From assembly GCA_025935735.1 (NCBI GenBank), contig JAICUS010000371.1, positions 1 through 6,282 on the forward strand: a stretch of DNA of 6,282 nt, given 5' to 3'. Positions 1 through 5,289 of the stretch are shown piece after piece; the stretch's first letter is position 1; every line of letters starts with the position of its first letter. The notes beneath the pieces were generated by a model, which worked only from the letters and a program-made list of their open reading frames with translations, searched no databases and had not been told where the DNA came from. This DNA comes from Solirubrobacteraceae bacterium. Its GTDB lineage: Bacteria; Actinomycetota; Thermoleophilia; Solirubrobacterales; Solirubrobacteraceae. The translations under genes were made by a program, and so were the position numbers.

Positions 1-42
1 CCTTCGAGCGCGCCGCGCGGCGCTGCGCCGCACCGTCGAAGG
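1..42. repeat. GC-rich dyad at the left edge
   Basis: The outer arms CCTTCGA (1-7) and TCGAAGG (36-42) are perfect inverted copies. Inside them GCGGCG (17-22) and CGCCGC (26-31) form a second perfect stem with a three-base loop. This could be a dispersed palindromic repeat or simply a structured 3' end of the possible gene at 2-67. There is no T-run, so it is not a classical terminator. A chance origin is possible in DNA this GC-rich. Confidence 0.3.
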
Positions 43-67
43 ACACCCGTACCACCAGTACGAATGA
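2..67 (+). CDS. Possible C-terminal end of a plus-strand gene
   Basis: The plus frame from base 2 is open to a TGA at 65-67 and reads as 21 residues ending T-V-E-G-H-P-Y-H-Q-Y-E. Most codons end in G or C (about 16 of 21), and the run of tyrosines, histidines and acidic residues looks like a protein end rather than the Arg/Pro/Ala strings typical of shadow frames here. If real, it is the last piece of a gene that begins left of the window and converges on the secreted-protein gene. I do not recognise a family. The fragment is too short to be sure, and the antisense frame is open here too. Confidence 0.3.
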   Translation, partial: LRARRAALRRTVEGHPYHQYE

Positions 68-1690
68 CCTTCGCCGGCGCGCCGCAGCATCCACGCGGCA
101 TCGCTCGCCAAGCCGGCGAACGTTGCCGGGCGCACCACTAGTCCGGATCAGCCGGCGGTGGCCGGCCCGGACGGTGAACGTGTGGCCGTGGGCGCCGTGC
201 ACGGTGGCGGTGCCCTTGCGCACGACGGTCAGCGTGCCGTCGCAGCGGTCCTGGGTGACCCAGCCGGCCGCCTTCGCCACGCCGGTGACGCTGCGCCGGC
301 CGACGGTCTGCCAGCGGCCGCGGTCGGCGGTCGCCCGCAGCCGGCGCACCACCTTGTGCGACCGGGGCCTGCAGGCCGGGCCGAACGGGGCGCCGGCCAG
401 GGCGAGCGCCACCGGCGCGCTCGCCGAGGCCTGGTGGATGCGGAAGATGCCGGCGCCGAAGCGCGCGGTCTGGCGGTGGCGGCCGACGAGCGCGGTCAGC
501 TCGACCGTGCCGTGGCGGGCGTCCAGGGTCGAGCCGACCTTGATCGACTGCGAGCCGGTCAGCGTCGTGTAGCGCCTGCCGTGGCGCAGGCGCACCTTGC
601 CGGCCACCACCCGGGCGGTCAGCCGGCTCCCCGCGACCGGCTTGGGCGGCGTGCCGGCGCCGGTCGTGTCGTCCGGGCCGCCGGTGAACTCCCAGGTCGA
701 GAACGCGTCCAGCAGCGCGTCGGGGACCGAGGCGTCGACGAAGAGCTCCTCGCCCGGCTCCGCGGCGCTCGCGCAGTAGGCGGCGTGGCCCGCGGCGTCG
801 GTGGTCGTGTCCAGGTCGGGATGCGGGTCGCCGGCGCTGAACTCGACCGGGGTCGTCACCGGTGCGCCGTAGATGTTCGTGACCGTGGCGGTGAAGCACG
901 CGGGCTGGTCCGGCGCGCCGGAGCCGTCGCCCGGCTGGAGGTCGATGTGCGCGGCGCCGGGGACGAAGCGCCAGGCGACGTCGAAGGTCGCGGTGTCGCC
1001 GGGGTTCAGCGTGCGGTCCCACTCCGCGGCGACCGCCGGGTCGTCCTGGGCGGCGCTGGACGAGGTGTTGTTCAGCGCTGCGGTCGCGTCGGTGAGCTGC
1101 GTGGTGAGGTCGGCGTCGTCGGCCTCCTCGAACTGGTCCCACTGGGTCAGTTCCTCCAGGCCGGAGACGCTCGCCGTGGTGGGAAATGCGGCCGCGAGAT
1201 AGCGCGGCGGCCCGGCGCCCAGCGTGCCGGTGCCCGAGGCGAACCCGCCGCCGGCCACCTCGCCGAACTCGATGGCGCGGATGGTCTGCGCGGCGGTGGA
1301 GACGTTCTTCACGACGGTGTGCACCACGATGTGCGGGTCGCCGTTGGTGTGGCTCACGTCCTGGGTGACGTGCAGGACCTTCGCCTGGCCGACGGTGGCG
1401 TCGAACTGCGTCTCGACCTTGTACGGGTCGGTGCCGGTCTGCGTCTGCGGGTTCGCCGGGTCCGCGGCGAGGTCGGCGACAGCGCCGCCCACGTCGATCT
1501 GCAGCCCGGCGGAGTCGGAGACCAGGACCTGGCCGAAGCCGTCGGTGTTGAAGGTGGCGTCGAGGTCGCCGGCGTCGCCGACGTCGATCTCCATGTCGGG
1601 CGCCTCGATGCTCGTCTGCGCGTGCGCCGGCGCGGCGGCCAGCAGGCACGCGGTCGCGGCGGCCATCGCCGCCCATCGCGCTCGACCCAT
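2..1690 (-). CDS. Secreted Ig-like surface protein with a Thermoleophilia-type basic C-terminal domain (3' end open)
   Basis: The minus frame from ATG at 1690 is open for 563 codons to the left edge. Third positions are almost all G/C through about codon 516, while the other two frames on this strand give only Arg/Pro/Ala-rich text, so this is the coding frame. Residues 1-24 are a signal peptide: basic M-G-R-A-R, an alanine-rich core, and cleavage after A-H-A, leaving Q25 first. Residues 25-250 are acidic and Thr/Val-rich, like a beta-sandwich. Residues 255-335 resemble a bacterial Ig-like repeat (C-F-T-A-T-V-T-N near 265, and C306 as a possible disulfide partner of C265). Residues 355-515 are basic and contain Q-S-I-K-V-G-S-T-L-D-A-R-H-G-T-V (381-396) and D-R-C-D-G-T-L-T (481-488), a pattern I recall from many secreted Thermoleophilia proteins of unknown function. 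That domain normally ends about 30 residues after the last motif, near base 140; the remaining 45 codons look non-coding. PilZ ends 41 bp upstream on the same strand, so the two may be co-transcribed. No strong Shine-Dalgarno is seen. No enzymatic motif was found. Confidence 0.8.
   Translation of the reverse strand, partial: MGRARWAAMAAATACLLAAAPAHAQTSIEAPDMEIDVGDAGDLDATFNTDGFGQVLVSDSAGLQIDVGGAVADLAADPANPQTQTGTDPYKVETQFDATVGQAKVLHVTQDVSHTNGDPHIVVHTVVKNVSTAAQTIRAIEFGEVAGGGFASGTGTLGAGPPRYLAAAFPTTASVSGLEELTQWDQFEEADDADLTTQLTDATAALNNTSSSAAQDDPAVAAEWDRTLNPGDTATFDVAWRFVPGAAHIDLQPGDGSGAPDQPACFTATVTNIYGAPVTTPVEFSAGDPHPDLDTTTDAAGHAAYCASAAEPGEELFVDASVPDALLDAFSTWEFTGGPDDTTGAGTPPKPVAGSRLTARVVAGKVRLRHGRRYTTLTGSQSIKVGSTLDARHGTVELTALVGRHRQTARFGAGIFRIHQASASAPVALALAGAPFGPACRPRSHKVVRRLRATADRGRWQTVGRRSVTGVAKAAGWVTQDRCDGTLTVVRKGTATVHGAHGHTFTVRAGHRRLIRTSGAPGNVRRLGERCRVDAAARRRRSFVLVVRVSFDGAAQRRAARSK
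113..129. terminator. Short hairpin between convergent gene ends
   Basis: CCGGCGA (113-119) can pair with TTGCCGG (123-129), one pair being G-T, leaving a three-base loop. It lies between the possible plus-strand gene end at 67 and the place near 140 where the minus-strand gene loses its coding signature, so a two-way terminator would fit. No T-run follows on either strand, which is common in high-GC actinomycetes but leaves the call weak. Confidence 0.22.
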
Positions 1691-1731
1691 GCCCACACAC
1701 CAGCACACCCGCCGTGGGCGTGCAATGAACG

Positions 1732-2031
1732 TCATCCGGCCAGGCGCGCCAGCGCTGCCCGGTCCGCGTCGGTCAGGCGCTCGAAGCGCAGCGCGTAGAC
1801 GCCGTAGCCCTGCTGGCGCAGCACGCGGGCGCGGCCGCGCACGCCCGGCCCGGCGGGCGGCGGCAGCTCGAACTCCAGCACCTCGTCGGTGGACAGCGGC
1901 CGCTGCGTGGTGACGCGCATGCCGCCGGGGCCGACGTCCACCGTCCGGCCCTGCACGGGCGAGCCGAACCTGCGAGAGAGCGTGCAACCGCACTCCAGCT
2001 CGACCCGTGGGCTGCCCCGCCGCTCGTCCAC
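1732..2031 (-). CDS. Stand-alone PilZ domain protein, candidate c-di-GMP receptor
   Basis: This 99-residue protein is essentially a single PilZ domain. Near the N-terminus is the R-x-x-x-R motif (R5-G-S-P-R9) that clamps the c-di-GMP guanines. The second motif, normally (D/N)-x-S-x-x-G, is D32-V-G-P-G-G37, with Gly in place of Ser. The end (R-G-R-A-R-V-L through Y-G-V-Y-A-L-R-F, residues 66-83) matches the closing strands of the fold. There is no YcgR-like N-terminal domain, membrane segment or output domain, so it would act by contacting a partner. The start is a GTG at 2031; the ATGs just upstream are out of frame. It diverges across 20 bp from an operon encoding a GGDEF-EAL enzyme, which supports a c-di-GMP role. 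The Ser-to-Gly change may weaken ligand binding, but the family tolerates variation there. The secreted-protein gene follows 41 bp downstream. Confidence 0.82.
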   Translation of the reverse strand: MDERRGSPRVELECGCTLSRRFGSPVQGRTVDVGPGGMRVTTQRPLSTDEVLEFELPPPAGPGVRGRARVLRQQGYGVYALRFERLTDADRAALARLAG

Positions 2032-2051
2032 GGGTATGCATATTGCCGGAC
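2032..2051. promoter_or_regulatory. 20-bp divergent start region with TATGCATA palindrome
   Basis: Only 20 bp separate the GTG of the PilZ gene from the ATG of the flavin-reductase gene. An AT-rich island in otherwise GC-rich DNA contains the perfect palindrome TATGCATA (2035-2042). CATATT (2039-2044) matches four of six -10 bases and sits seven bases before the plus-strand ATG, where a leaderless transcript would begin. The minus-strand TATGCA (2042-2037) is placed similarly before the GTG but is a poorer match. Neither start has a Shine-Dalgarno. No convincing -35 box is seen, so the promoter assignment rests on position and base composition. Confidence 0.4.
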
Positions 2052-2660
2052 ATGCTCTTCTACGAACCCCACCGGCGCGACCGGGCGCTCCTTCCGCACG
2101 ACCCGTTCAAGGCCGTGATCGCCCCGCGGCCGATCGGCTGGGTGTCGACGGTGAGCGAGGACGGCGTGCTCAATCTGGCGCCGTACAGCTTCTTCAACGC
2201 CGTCGGCGAGCGGCCGCCGATGCTGGCGTTCTCCAGCACCGGGGCCAAGCACTCGGCCACGTTCGCGTCGGGCACCGGCGAGTTCGTGTGGAACATGCCG
2301 ACCTGGGAGCTGCGCGAGGCGATGAACCAGACGTCGGCCACGCTGCCGCGCGAGGCCGACGAGTTCGCTGTGGCGGGACTGGAGACCGCGCCGTCGCGAC
2401 TGGTGGCGCCGCCCCGGGTGGCCGCGTCGCCGTGCGCGATCGAGTGCCGCGTGGTCCACCGCCTCGAGCTGTGCGACGTCGACGGCGAGCCGACCGATCA
2501 GCACCTCGTGGTCGGCCAGGTGCTGGGCGTGCACCTCGACGAGCGCTACGTGGTCGACGGGATCGTCGACACGGCGGCGATGCGGCCGATCGCCCGCTGC
2601 GGCTACCGCGGCGACTACACCGTGGTGGAGAAGCTGTTCGAGATGTTCCGGCCGGACTGA
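2052..2660 (+). CDS. Flavin reductase-like (DIM6/NTAB) FMN-binding protein
   Basis: The 202-residue protein has the layout of the FMN-binding flavin reductase-like family. A-P-R-P-I-G-W-V-S-T (24-33) is followed by N-L-A-P-Y-S-F-F-N-A-V (41-51), the usual flavin-pocket segments, and near the end comes D-T-A-A-M-R-P-I-A-R (173-182). The length is normal for the group. Members bind FMN and either reduce flavin with NAD(P)H for a partner monooxygenase or act as independent oxidoreductases; the sequence does not decide which, and no partner oxygenase is in the window. I chose the ATG at 2052 because homologues as I recall them begin with a similar M-x-F-Y-E-P, and because the in-frame GTG at 2007 would add 15 unrelated residues and run into the divergent PilZ gene. 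A ribosome site for the next gene follows the stop directly, so the two are almost certainly one operon. Confidence 0.87.
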   Translation: MLFYEPHRRDRALLPHDPFKAVIAPRPIGWVSTVSEDGVLNLAPYSFFNAVGERPPMLAFSSTGAKHSATFASGTGEFVWNMPTWELREAMNQTSATLPREADEFAVAGLETAPSRLVAPPRVAASPCAIECRVVHRLELCDVDGEPTDQHLVVGQVLGVHLDERYVVDGIVDTAAMRPIARCGYRGDYTVVEKLFEMFRPD

Positions 2661-2665
2661 GAGGA
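2661..2665 (+). promoter_or_regulatory. Shine-Dalgarno of the GGDEF-EAL gene
   Basis: GAGGA begins at the base after the upstream TGA and lies seven bases before the ATG at 2673. It confirms that start and suggests coupled translation with the flavin-reductase gene. Confidence 0.65.
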
Positions 2666-2672
2666 TCGCGCG

Positions 2673-4598
2673 ATGGTGCTGGAGTCGGCGGCGGCGGTCC
2701 TCGAGGCCTGCGGGGCCGCGGCCTGCGTGGGCGAGGGCGTGCTGCGCCGGCGCAACCGGGTGGCGGCGCTGCTGCTGGCGGCCGCGCTCGCCGCCGCGGC
2801 GGGCCGCGAGCTGGGCGGCGGCGACTGGCTGCCGGTGGCGGCGTGCGTGCTGGGCGCCGCCGGCGCGGGCGCGCTGGTGGTGGCCCGCCACGGGCCTGTG
2901 CGGCAGTCCTGGCTGGACGCCGCGATGGGCGCCTCCGCGGCGGGCGCGGTGGCCGTGGCGCTGAGCGCGGACGCGGCGACGGCGGTCGCCGTGGCCGGCC
3001 TCGCGGGCGCGCCCGCGCTGGCCCGCTGGCGGCTCTCCCCGGGCCTGGCCGCGGCGCTGCTGGGCCTGGCCGCGCTGGGCGTCGAGGGCGTGCCGACCGT
3101 GGCCGCGGTGCCGCTGTTCGCGCTCGCCGCCTGGGTGCCGGAGCCGCGCGTCGCCCCCGGCCCGGACTTCAGCCCCGTGGTGCTGGCCACCCTGCTGGCG
3201 TTCGCCGGGACGGCGCTCGGGCTGCTCGTCGCCCACGTCCCGTGGGTGGCCACCGGGCTGGCGACGGTCACCGTGCTGACCGGGATGGCCCGCACTTCGC
3301 TGACCGTGACCGAGCGCCTGCGCGCCAGCCATCGTCAGGCGGTCACCGACGACCTGACCGGGCTGGGCAACCGCCGGCACCTGCTGGAGCGGCTGGAGGC
3401 GGCGATCGCCGGCGGCGGCGAGGTGGCGCTGCTGCTGATCGACCTCGATGGCTTCAAGGAGCTCAACGACACCCTCGGCCACGAGGCGGGCGACGAGGTG
3501 CTGCGCCAGCTGGGCCCGCGGCTGGCCGAGTCGCTGCCCGGCGACGCGACGCTCGCCCGGTTGGGCGGCGACGAGTTCGCGGTCATCCTCGCGCCGGGCG
3601 ACGAGGCGGCGGCCAGCGCCTGCGGGCTGCGGCTGCGCGCGGCGCTCGAGCGCTCGTTCGCCGTCGGCGGCATGCGCGTGCACGTCGACGCGAGCATCGG
3701 GATCGCGCTGCACCCGCTGCACGGCGGCGGCGCCCTCGGGCTGCTCCAGCGCTCGGACGTGGCCATGTACGAGGCCAAGCGCACGCGCACGGGCCACGAG
3801 GTCTACGACCCCGAGCGCGACCACCACTCGCGCCGGCGGCTCGAGCTGCTGGGCGAGCTGCGCGACGCGCTGGACGCCGGCCAGCTCGTCCTGCACTACC
3901 AGCCGAAGGCGGAGATCGCGACCGGCGAGGTGCACGGGGTCGAGGCGCTCGTGCGCTGGGTACATCCGCGGCGCGGCCTGCTGCTGCCGGGCGAGTTCCT
4001 GCCGCTGGCCGAGCACACCGGGCTGGGCCGCGCCCTGACCGCGTTCGTGGTCGACCGGGCGCTGGAGGAGATGCAGTCCCGCGACCTCTCGGTGGCGGTC
4101 AACCTCGGCCCGGCGGACCTGCTCGACCTCGGGCTGCCGTCGGAGATCGACCGGATGCTGCGCCGCCGGCGCTTCCAGCCCGAGCGGCTGCGCCTGGAGG
4201 TGTCCGAGGACGTGGTGATGGCCGATCCGGGGCGGACCCTGGAGGTGCTGGCGGGGCTGCGGGCGATCGGCGTGGCCACCGCGCTGGACGACTTCGGGGC
4301 CGGGCACGCGTCGCTCGGCCACCTCAAGGCGCTCGACGTGGACGAGCTGAAGATCGACCGCTCGTTCGTCAGCGGGCTGCCGGACGACGAGCGCGACGCG
4401 GCGATCGTCTACGCCACCATCGAGCTGGCCCGCCGGCTGGGGATGCGCGTGGTGGCCGAGGGCGTGGAGAGCGCGGAGAACTGGGACGCGCTGGCCCGGA
4501 TGCCGTGCGACGAGGCGCAGGGCTTCTATCTGTCGCGGCCGCTGACCGCGGACGCGCTCGGCGCCTGGCTGCGCGAGCGCGCGCTCGCCGGTTCGTAG
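2673..4598 (+). CDS. Membrane-anchored GGDEF-EAL protein (diguanylate cyclase / c-di-GMP phosphodiesterase)
   Basis: This 641-residue protein has three parts. Residues 1-210 are alanine/leucine-rich with about six hydrophobic stretches (roughly 31-46, 53-72, 82-112, 121-154, 167-190, 191-206), a membrane sensor of no family I can name. The GGDEF domain starts at D-D-L-T-G-L-G-N-R-R (226-235). It has metal-binding D257 (I-D-L-D-G), nucleotide-binding N265 and D274, and an intact G-G-D-E-F (298-302). The inhibitory R-x-x-D site is absent: P-G-D-A stands at that position (289-292). The EAL domain runs from about 390 to 635. It keeps E424 of E-A-L, N477, E509/E512, D539-D540 of D-D-F-G-A-G, K560, E596 and Q616, with the spacing known from RocR in the later motifs. 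Both activities are therefore possible; in many such proteins GGDEF only binds GTP and tunes the EAL phosphodiesterase, so the net direction cannot be read from sequence. It is the second gene of an operon with the flavin-reductase gene and faces the PilZ gene. Its 3' end overlaps the convergent GntR gene by 73 bp. Confidence 0.95.
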   Translation: MVLESAAAVLEACGAAACVGEGVLRRRNRVAALLLAAALAAAAGRELGGGDWLPVAACVLGAAGAGALVVARHGPVRQSWLDAAMGASAAGAVAVALSADAATAVAVAGLAGAPALARWRLSPGLAAALLGLAALGVEGVPTVAAVPLFALAAWVPEPRVAPGPDFSPVVLATLLAFAGTALGLLVAHVPWVATGLATVTVLTGMARTSLTVTERLRASHRQAVTDDLTGLGNRRHLLERLEAAIAGGGEVALLLIDLDGFKELNDTLGHEAGDEVLRQLGPRLAESLPGDATLARLGGDEFAVILAPGDEAAASACGLRLRAALERSFAVGGMRVHVDASIGIALHPLHGGGALGLLQRSDVAMYEAKRTRTGHEVYDPERDHHSRRRLELLGELRDALDAGQLVLHYQPKAEIATGEVHGVEALVRWVHPRRGLLLPGEFLPLAEHTGLGRALTAFVVDRALEEMQSRDLSVAVNLGPADLLDLGLPSEIDRMLRRRRFQPERLRLEVSEDVVMADPGRTLEVLAGLRAIGVATALDDFGAGHASLGHLKALDVDELKIDRSFVSGLPDDERDAAIVYATIELARRLGMRVVAEGVESAENWDALARMPCDEAQGFYLSRPLTADALGAWLRERALAGS

Positions 4599-5251
4599 TC
4601 CTGCGCGAGCGACGCGCGGAAGTGCTCGGCGTTGAGCGCGAGGTGGGTCTCCATCAGCGCCCGCGCGCGCTCCGGCTCGCGCGCGTGCAGCGCCCCGGCG
4701 ATCGCCTCGTGCTCCGCGTGCGCGCGGTCGAAGTAGGCGGGATCGGGGTGGGCCGCGGCGTCGTAGAGGACGTAGGCGTCGAACGCGTCGCGCAGGGACT
4801 CGATCAGCTCGAGCAGTCGCGGCCGTCGCGCGGCCGCGTAGATCACGCGATGGAACTCGCGGTTGAGCGCGACGTACGCCAGACGGTCGCCGGCCGCCCG
4901 CATCCGCTCGACCACCCCGTCCAGGAGCGTGAGCTCGGTGTCGGAGATCGCCCGCGCGGCGAGCTCGGTGGCCAGGGGCTCGAGCGCGCCGCGGATCTCG
5001 TAGTTCTCCAGGACGTCGGCGTCGGTCGGCTGGAAGACCACGACGCCCTTCTGCACGTCGTGGCGCACGAGCCCGTGGCGCGCCAGCAGCCCGAGGGCCT
5101 CGCGCACCGGGGTCGTGCTCACGCGGAAGCGCTCGGCCAGCTCGACCTGGCGCAGGTGGGTGCCCGGGGGAAGCTCGCCCGTGAGGATCAGCCGGCGCAG
5201 CTCCTCGGCCACCGCGGCGGCCCGCGTCTCCCCGAGCCCGGTCATCGCCAT
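4526..5251 (-). CDS. GntR-family transcriptional regulator, FadR/FCD subfamily
   Basis: The 241-residue protein has an N-terminal winged helix-turn-helix (about 10-72), seen in G-E-L-P-P-G-T-H-L-R-Q (25-35), E-L-A-E-R-F-R-V-S-T-T-P-V-R-E-A-L (37-53) and the wing near 64-72. A helical FCD effector domain (about 78-215) follows. Candidate metal/ligand residues are N130, H134 (R-E-F-H), H181 and H203; the first is Asp in many members. I prefer the ATG at 5251: it lies six bases after a good -10 box (CATAAT), which suggests leaderless translation. An in-frame GTG at 5266 would place coding sequence inside the operator; an ATG at 5245 is also possible. Residues 219-241 are read antisense to the end of the GGDEF-EAL gene and form a low-complexity Ser/Ala/Arg tail outside the known fold. 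Its divergent neighbours (FAH hydrolase, broken dioxygenase) suggest it controls an aromatic-degradation operon, with a pathway intermediate as effector. The effector itself is not deducible. Confidence 0.92.
   Translation of the reverse strand: MAMTGLGETRAAAVAEELRRLILTGELPPGTHLRQVELAERFRVSTTPVREALGLLARHGLVRHDVQKGVVVFQPTDADVLENYEIRGALEPLATELAARAISDTELTLLDGVVERMRAAGDRLAYVALNREFHRVIYAAARRPRLLELIESLRDAFDAYVLYDAAAHPDPAYFDRAHAEHEAIAGALHAREPERARALMETHLALNAEHFRASLAQDYEPASARSRSQAPSASAVSGRDR
4573..4588. repeat. 16-bp perfect palindrome in the convergent overlap
   Basis: GCGAGCGCGCGCTCGC equals its own reverse complement and can form a six-pair stem with a four-base loop in either transcript. It lies inside the 73 bp shared by the two convergent genes. 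The only symmetric element there, it could slow or stop RNA polymerase from either side, but no T-run follows. An 11-base direct repeat (CTGCGCGAGCG at 4569-4579 and 4601-4611) overlaps it. Codon bias in GC-rich DNA could generate both by chance. Confidence 0.3.
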
Positions 5252-5268
5252 TGGTGCATTATGCACAA
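5252..5268. promoter_or_regulatory. Likely GntR operator (GTGCAT-T-ATGCAC)
   Basis: Bases 5254-5266 are a perfect 13-bp palindrome, GTGCAT, a central T, then ATGCAC; outside one mismatch, T5252 and A5268 also pair. FCD-subfamily regulators typically bind short palindromes of this kind in the gap between their own gene and the target gene. It covers the regulator's -10 box and lies where the -35 of the FAH promoter would be, so binding could block both. Binding by this protein is inferred from position and symmetry. Confidence 0.68.
5258..5263 (-). promoter_or_regulatory. -10 box of the gntR gene
   Basis: On the minus strand these bases read CATAAT, five of six matches to TATAAT. They end six bases before the ATG at 5251, so transcription would start at or next to the start codon, giving a leaderless mRNA. 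The box is inside the palindromic operator, which implies autorepression. No clear -35 was found. Confidence 0.5.
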
Positions 5269-5276
5269 TGTCGTGG

Positions 5277-5282
5277 TAGCGT
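5277..5282 (+). promoter_or_regulatory. -10 box of the FAH gene
   Basis: TAGCGT fits the loose actinobacterial TAnnnT pattern and ends seven bases before the ATG at 5290, again the spacing expected of a leaderless transcript. No Shine-Dalgarno precedes that ATG. The matching -35 position falls on the operator half-site around 5254-5259. Confidence 0.4.
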
Positions 5283-5289
5283 CCGGCCG

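Noticed and set aside
64..141. 25-codon plus-strand ORF starting at ATG 64
   Set aside because: About a third of its codons end in A or T, unlike real genes here, and it has no ribosome site.
1631..1660. Lipoprotein signal with the cysteine in the hydrophobic core of the secreted protein
   Set aside because: The residues before that Cys (A-T-A) do not fit a lipobox, and a standard cleavage site A-H-A follows nine residues later.
138..1706. 522-codon minus-strand frame over the secreted-protein gene
   Set aside because: It is almost only Arg, Gly, Pro, Ala and His. It is the shifted shadow of the frame starting at 1690, of interest only because its stop may be the displaced true stop.
1691..1719. 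Inverted repeat GCCCAC/GTGGGC ahead of the secreted-protein start
   Set aside because: A six-base stem with a 17-base loop is too weak to call a terminator or riboswitch in DNA of this composition.
158..1798. Very long plus-strand frame opposite the secreted-protein gene
   Set aside because: It is Gly/Arg/Ala/Val-rich with no domain and is exactly antisense to a frame with a signal peptide and strong third-position G/C bias. Stops are rare in all frames of such DNA.
2007..2051. Earlier GTG start for the flavin-reductase gene
   Set aside because: It adds 15 residues unlike the family N-terminus and overlaps the divergent PilZ coding region.
1773..4322. 849-codon minus-strand frame opposite the flavin-reductase and GGDEF-EAL genes
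   Set aside because: It consists of Arg/Gln/His/Gly-rich antisense text with no motif, while the plus strand has complete catalytic motifs in the same bases.
5251..5289. Earlier GTG start for the FAH gene
   Set aside because: It would place the palindromic operator inside the coding sequence; the ATG at 5290 has a well-placed -10 box.
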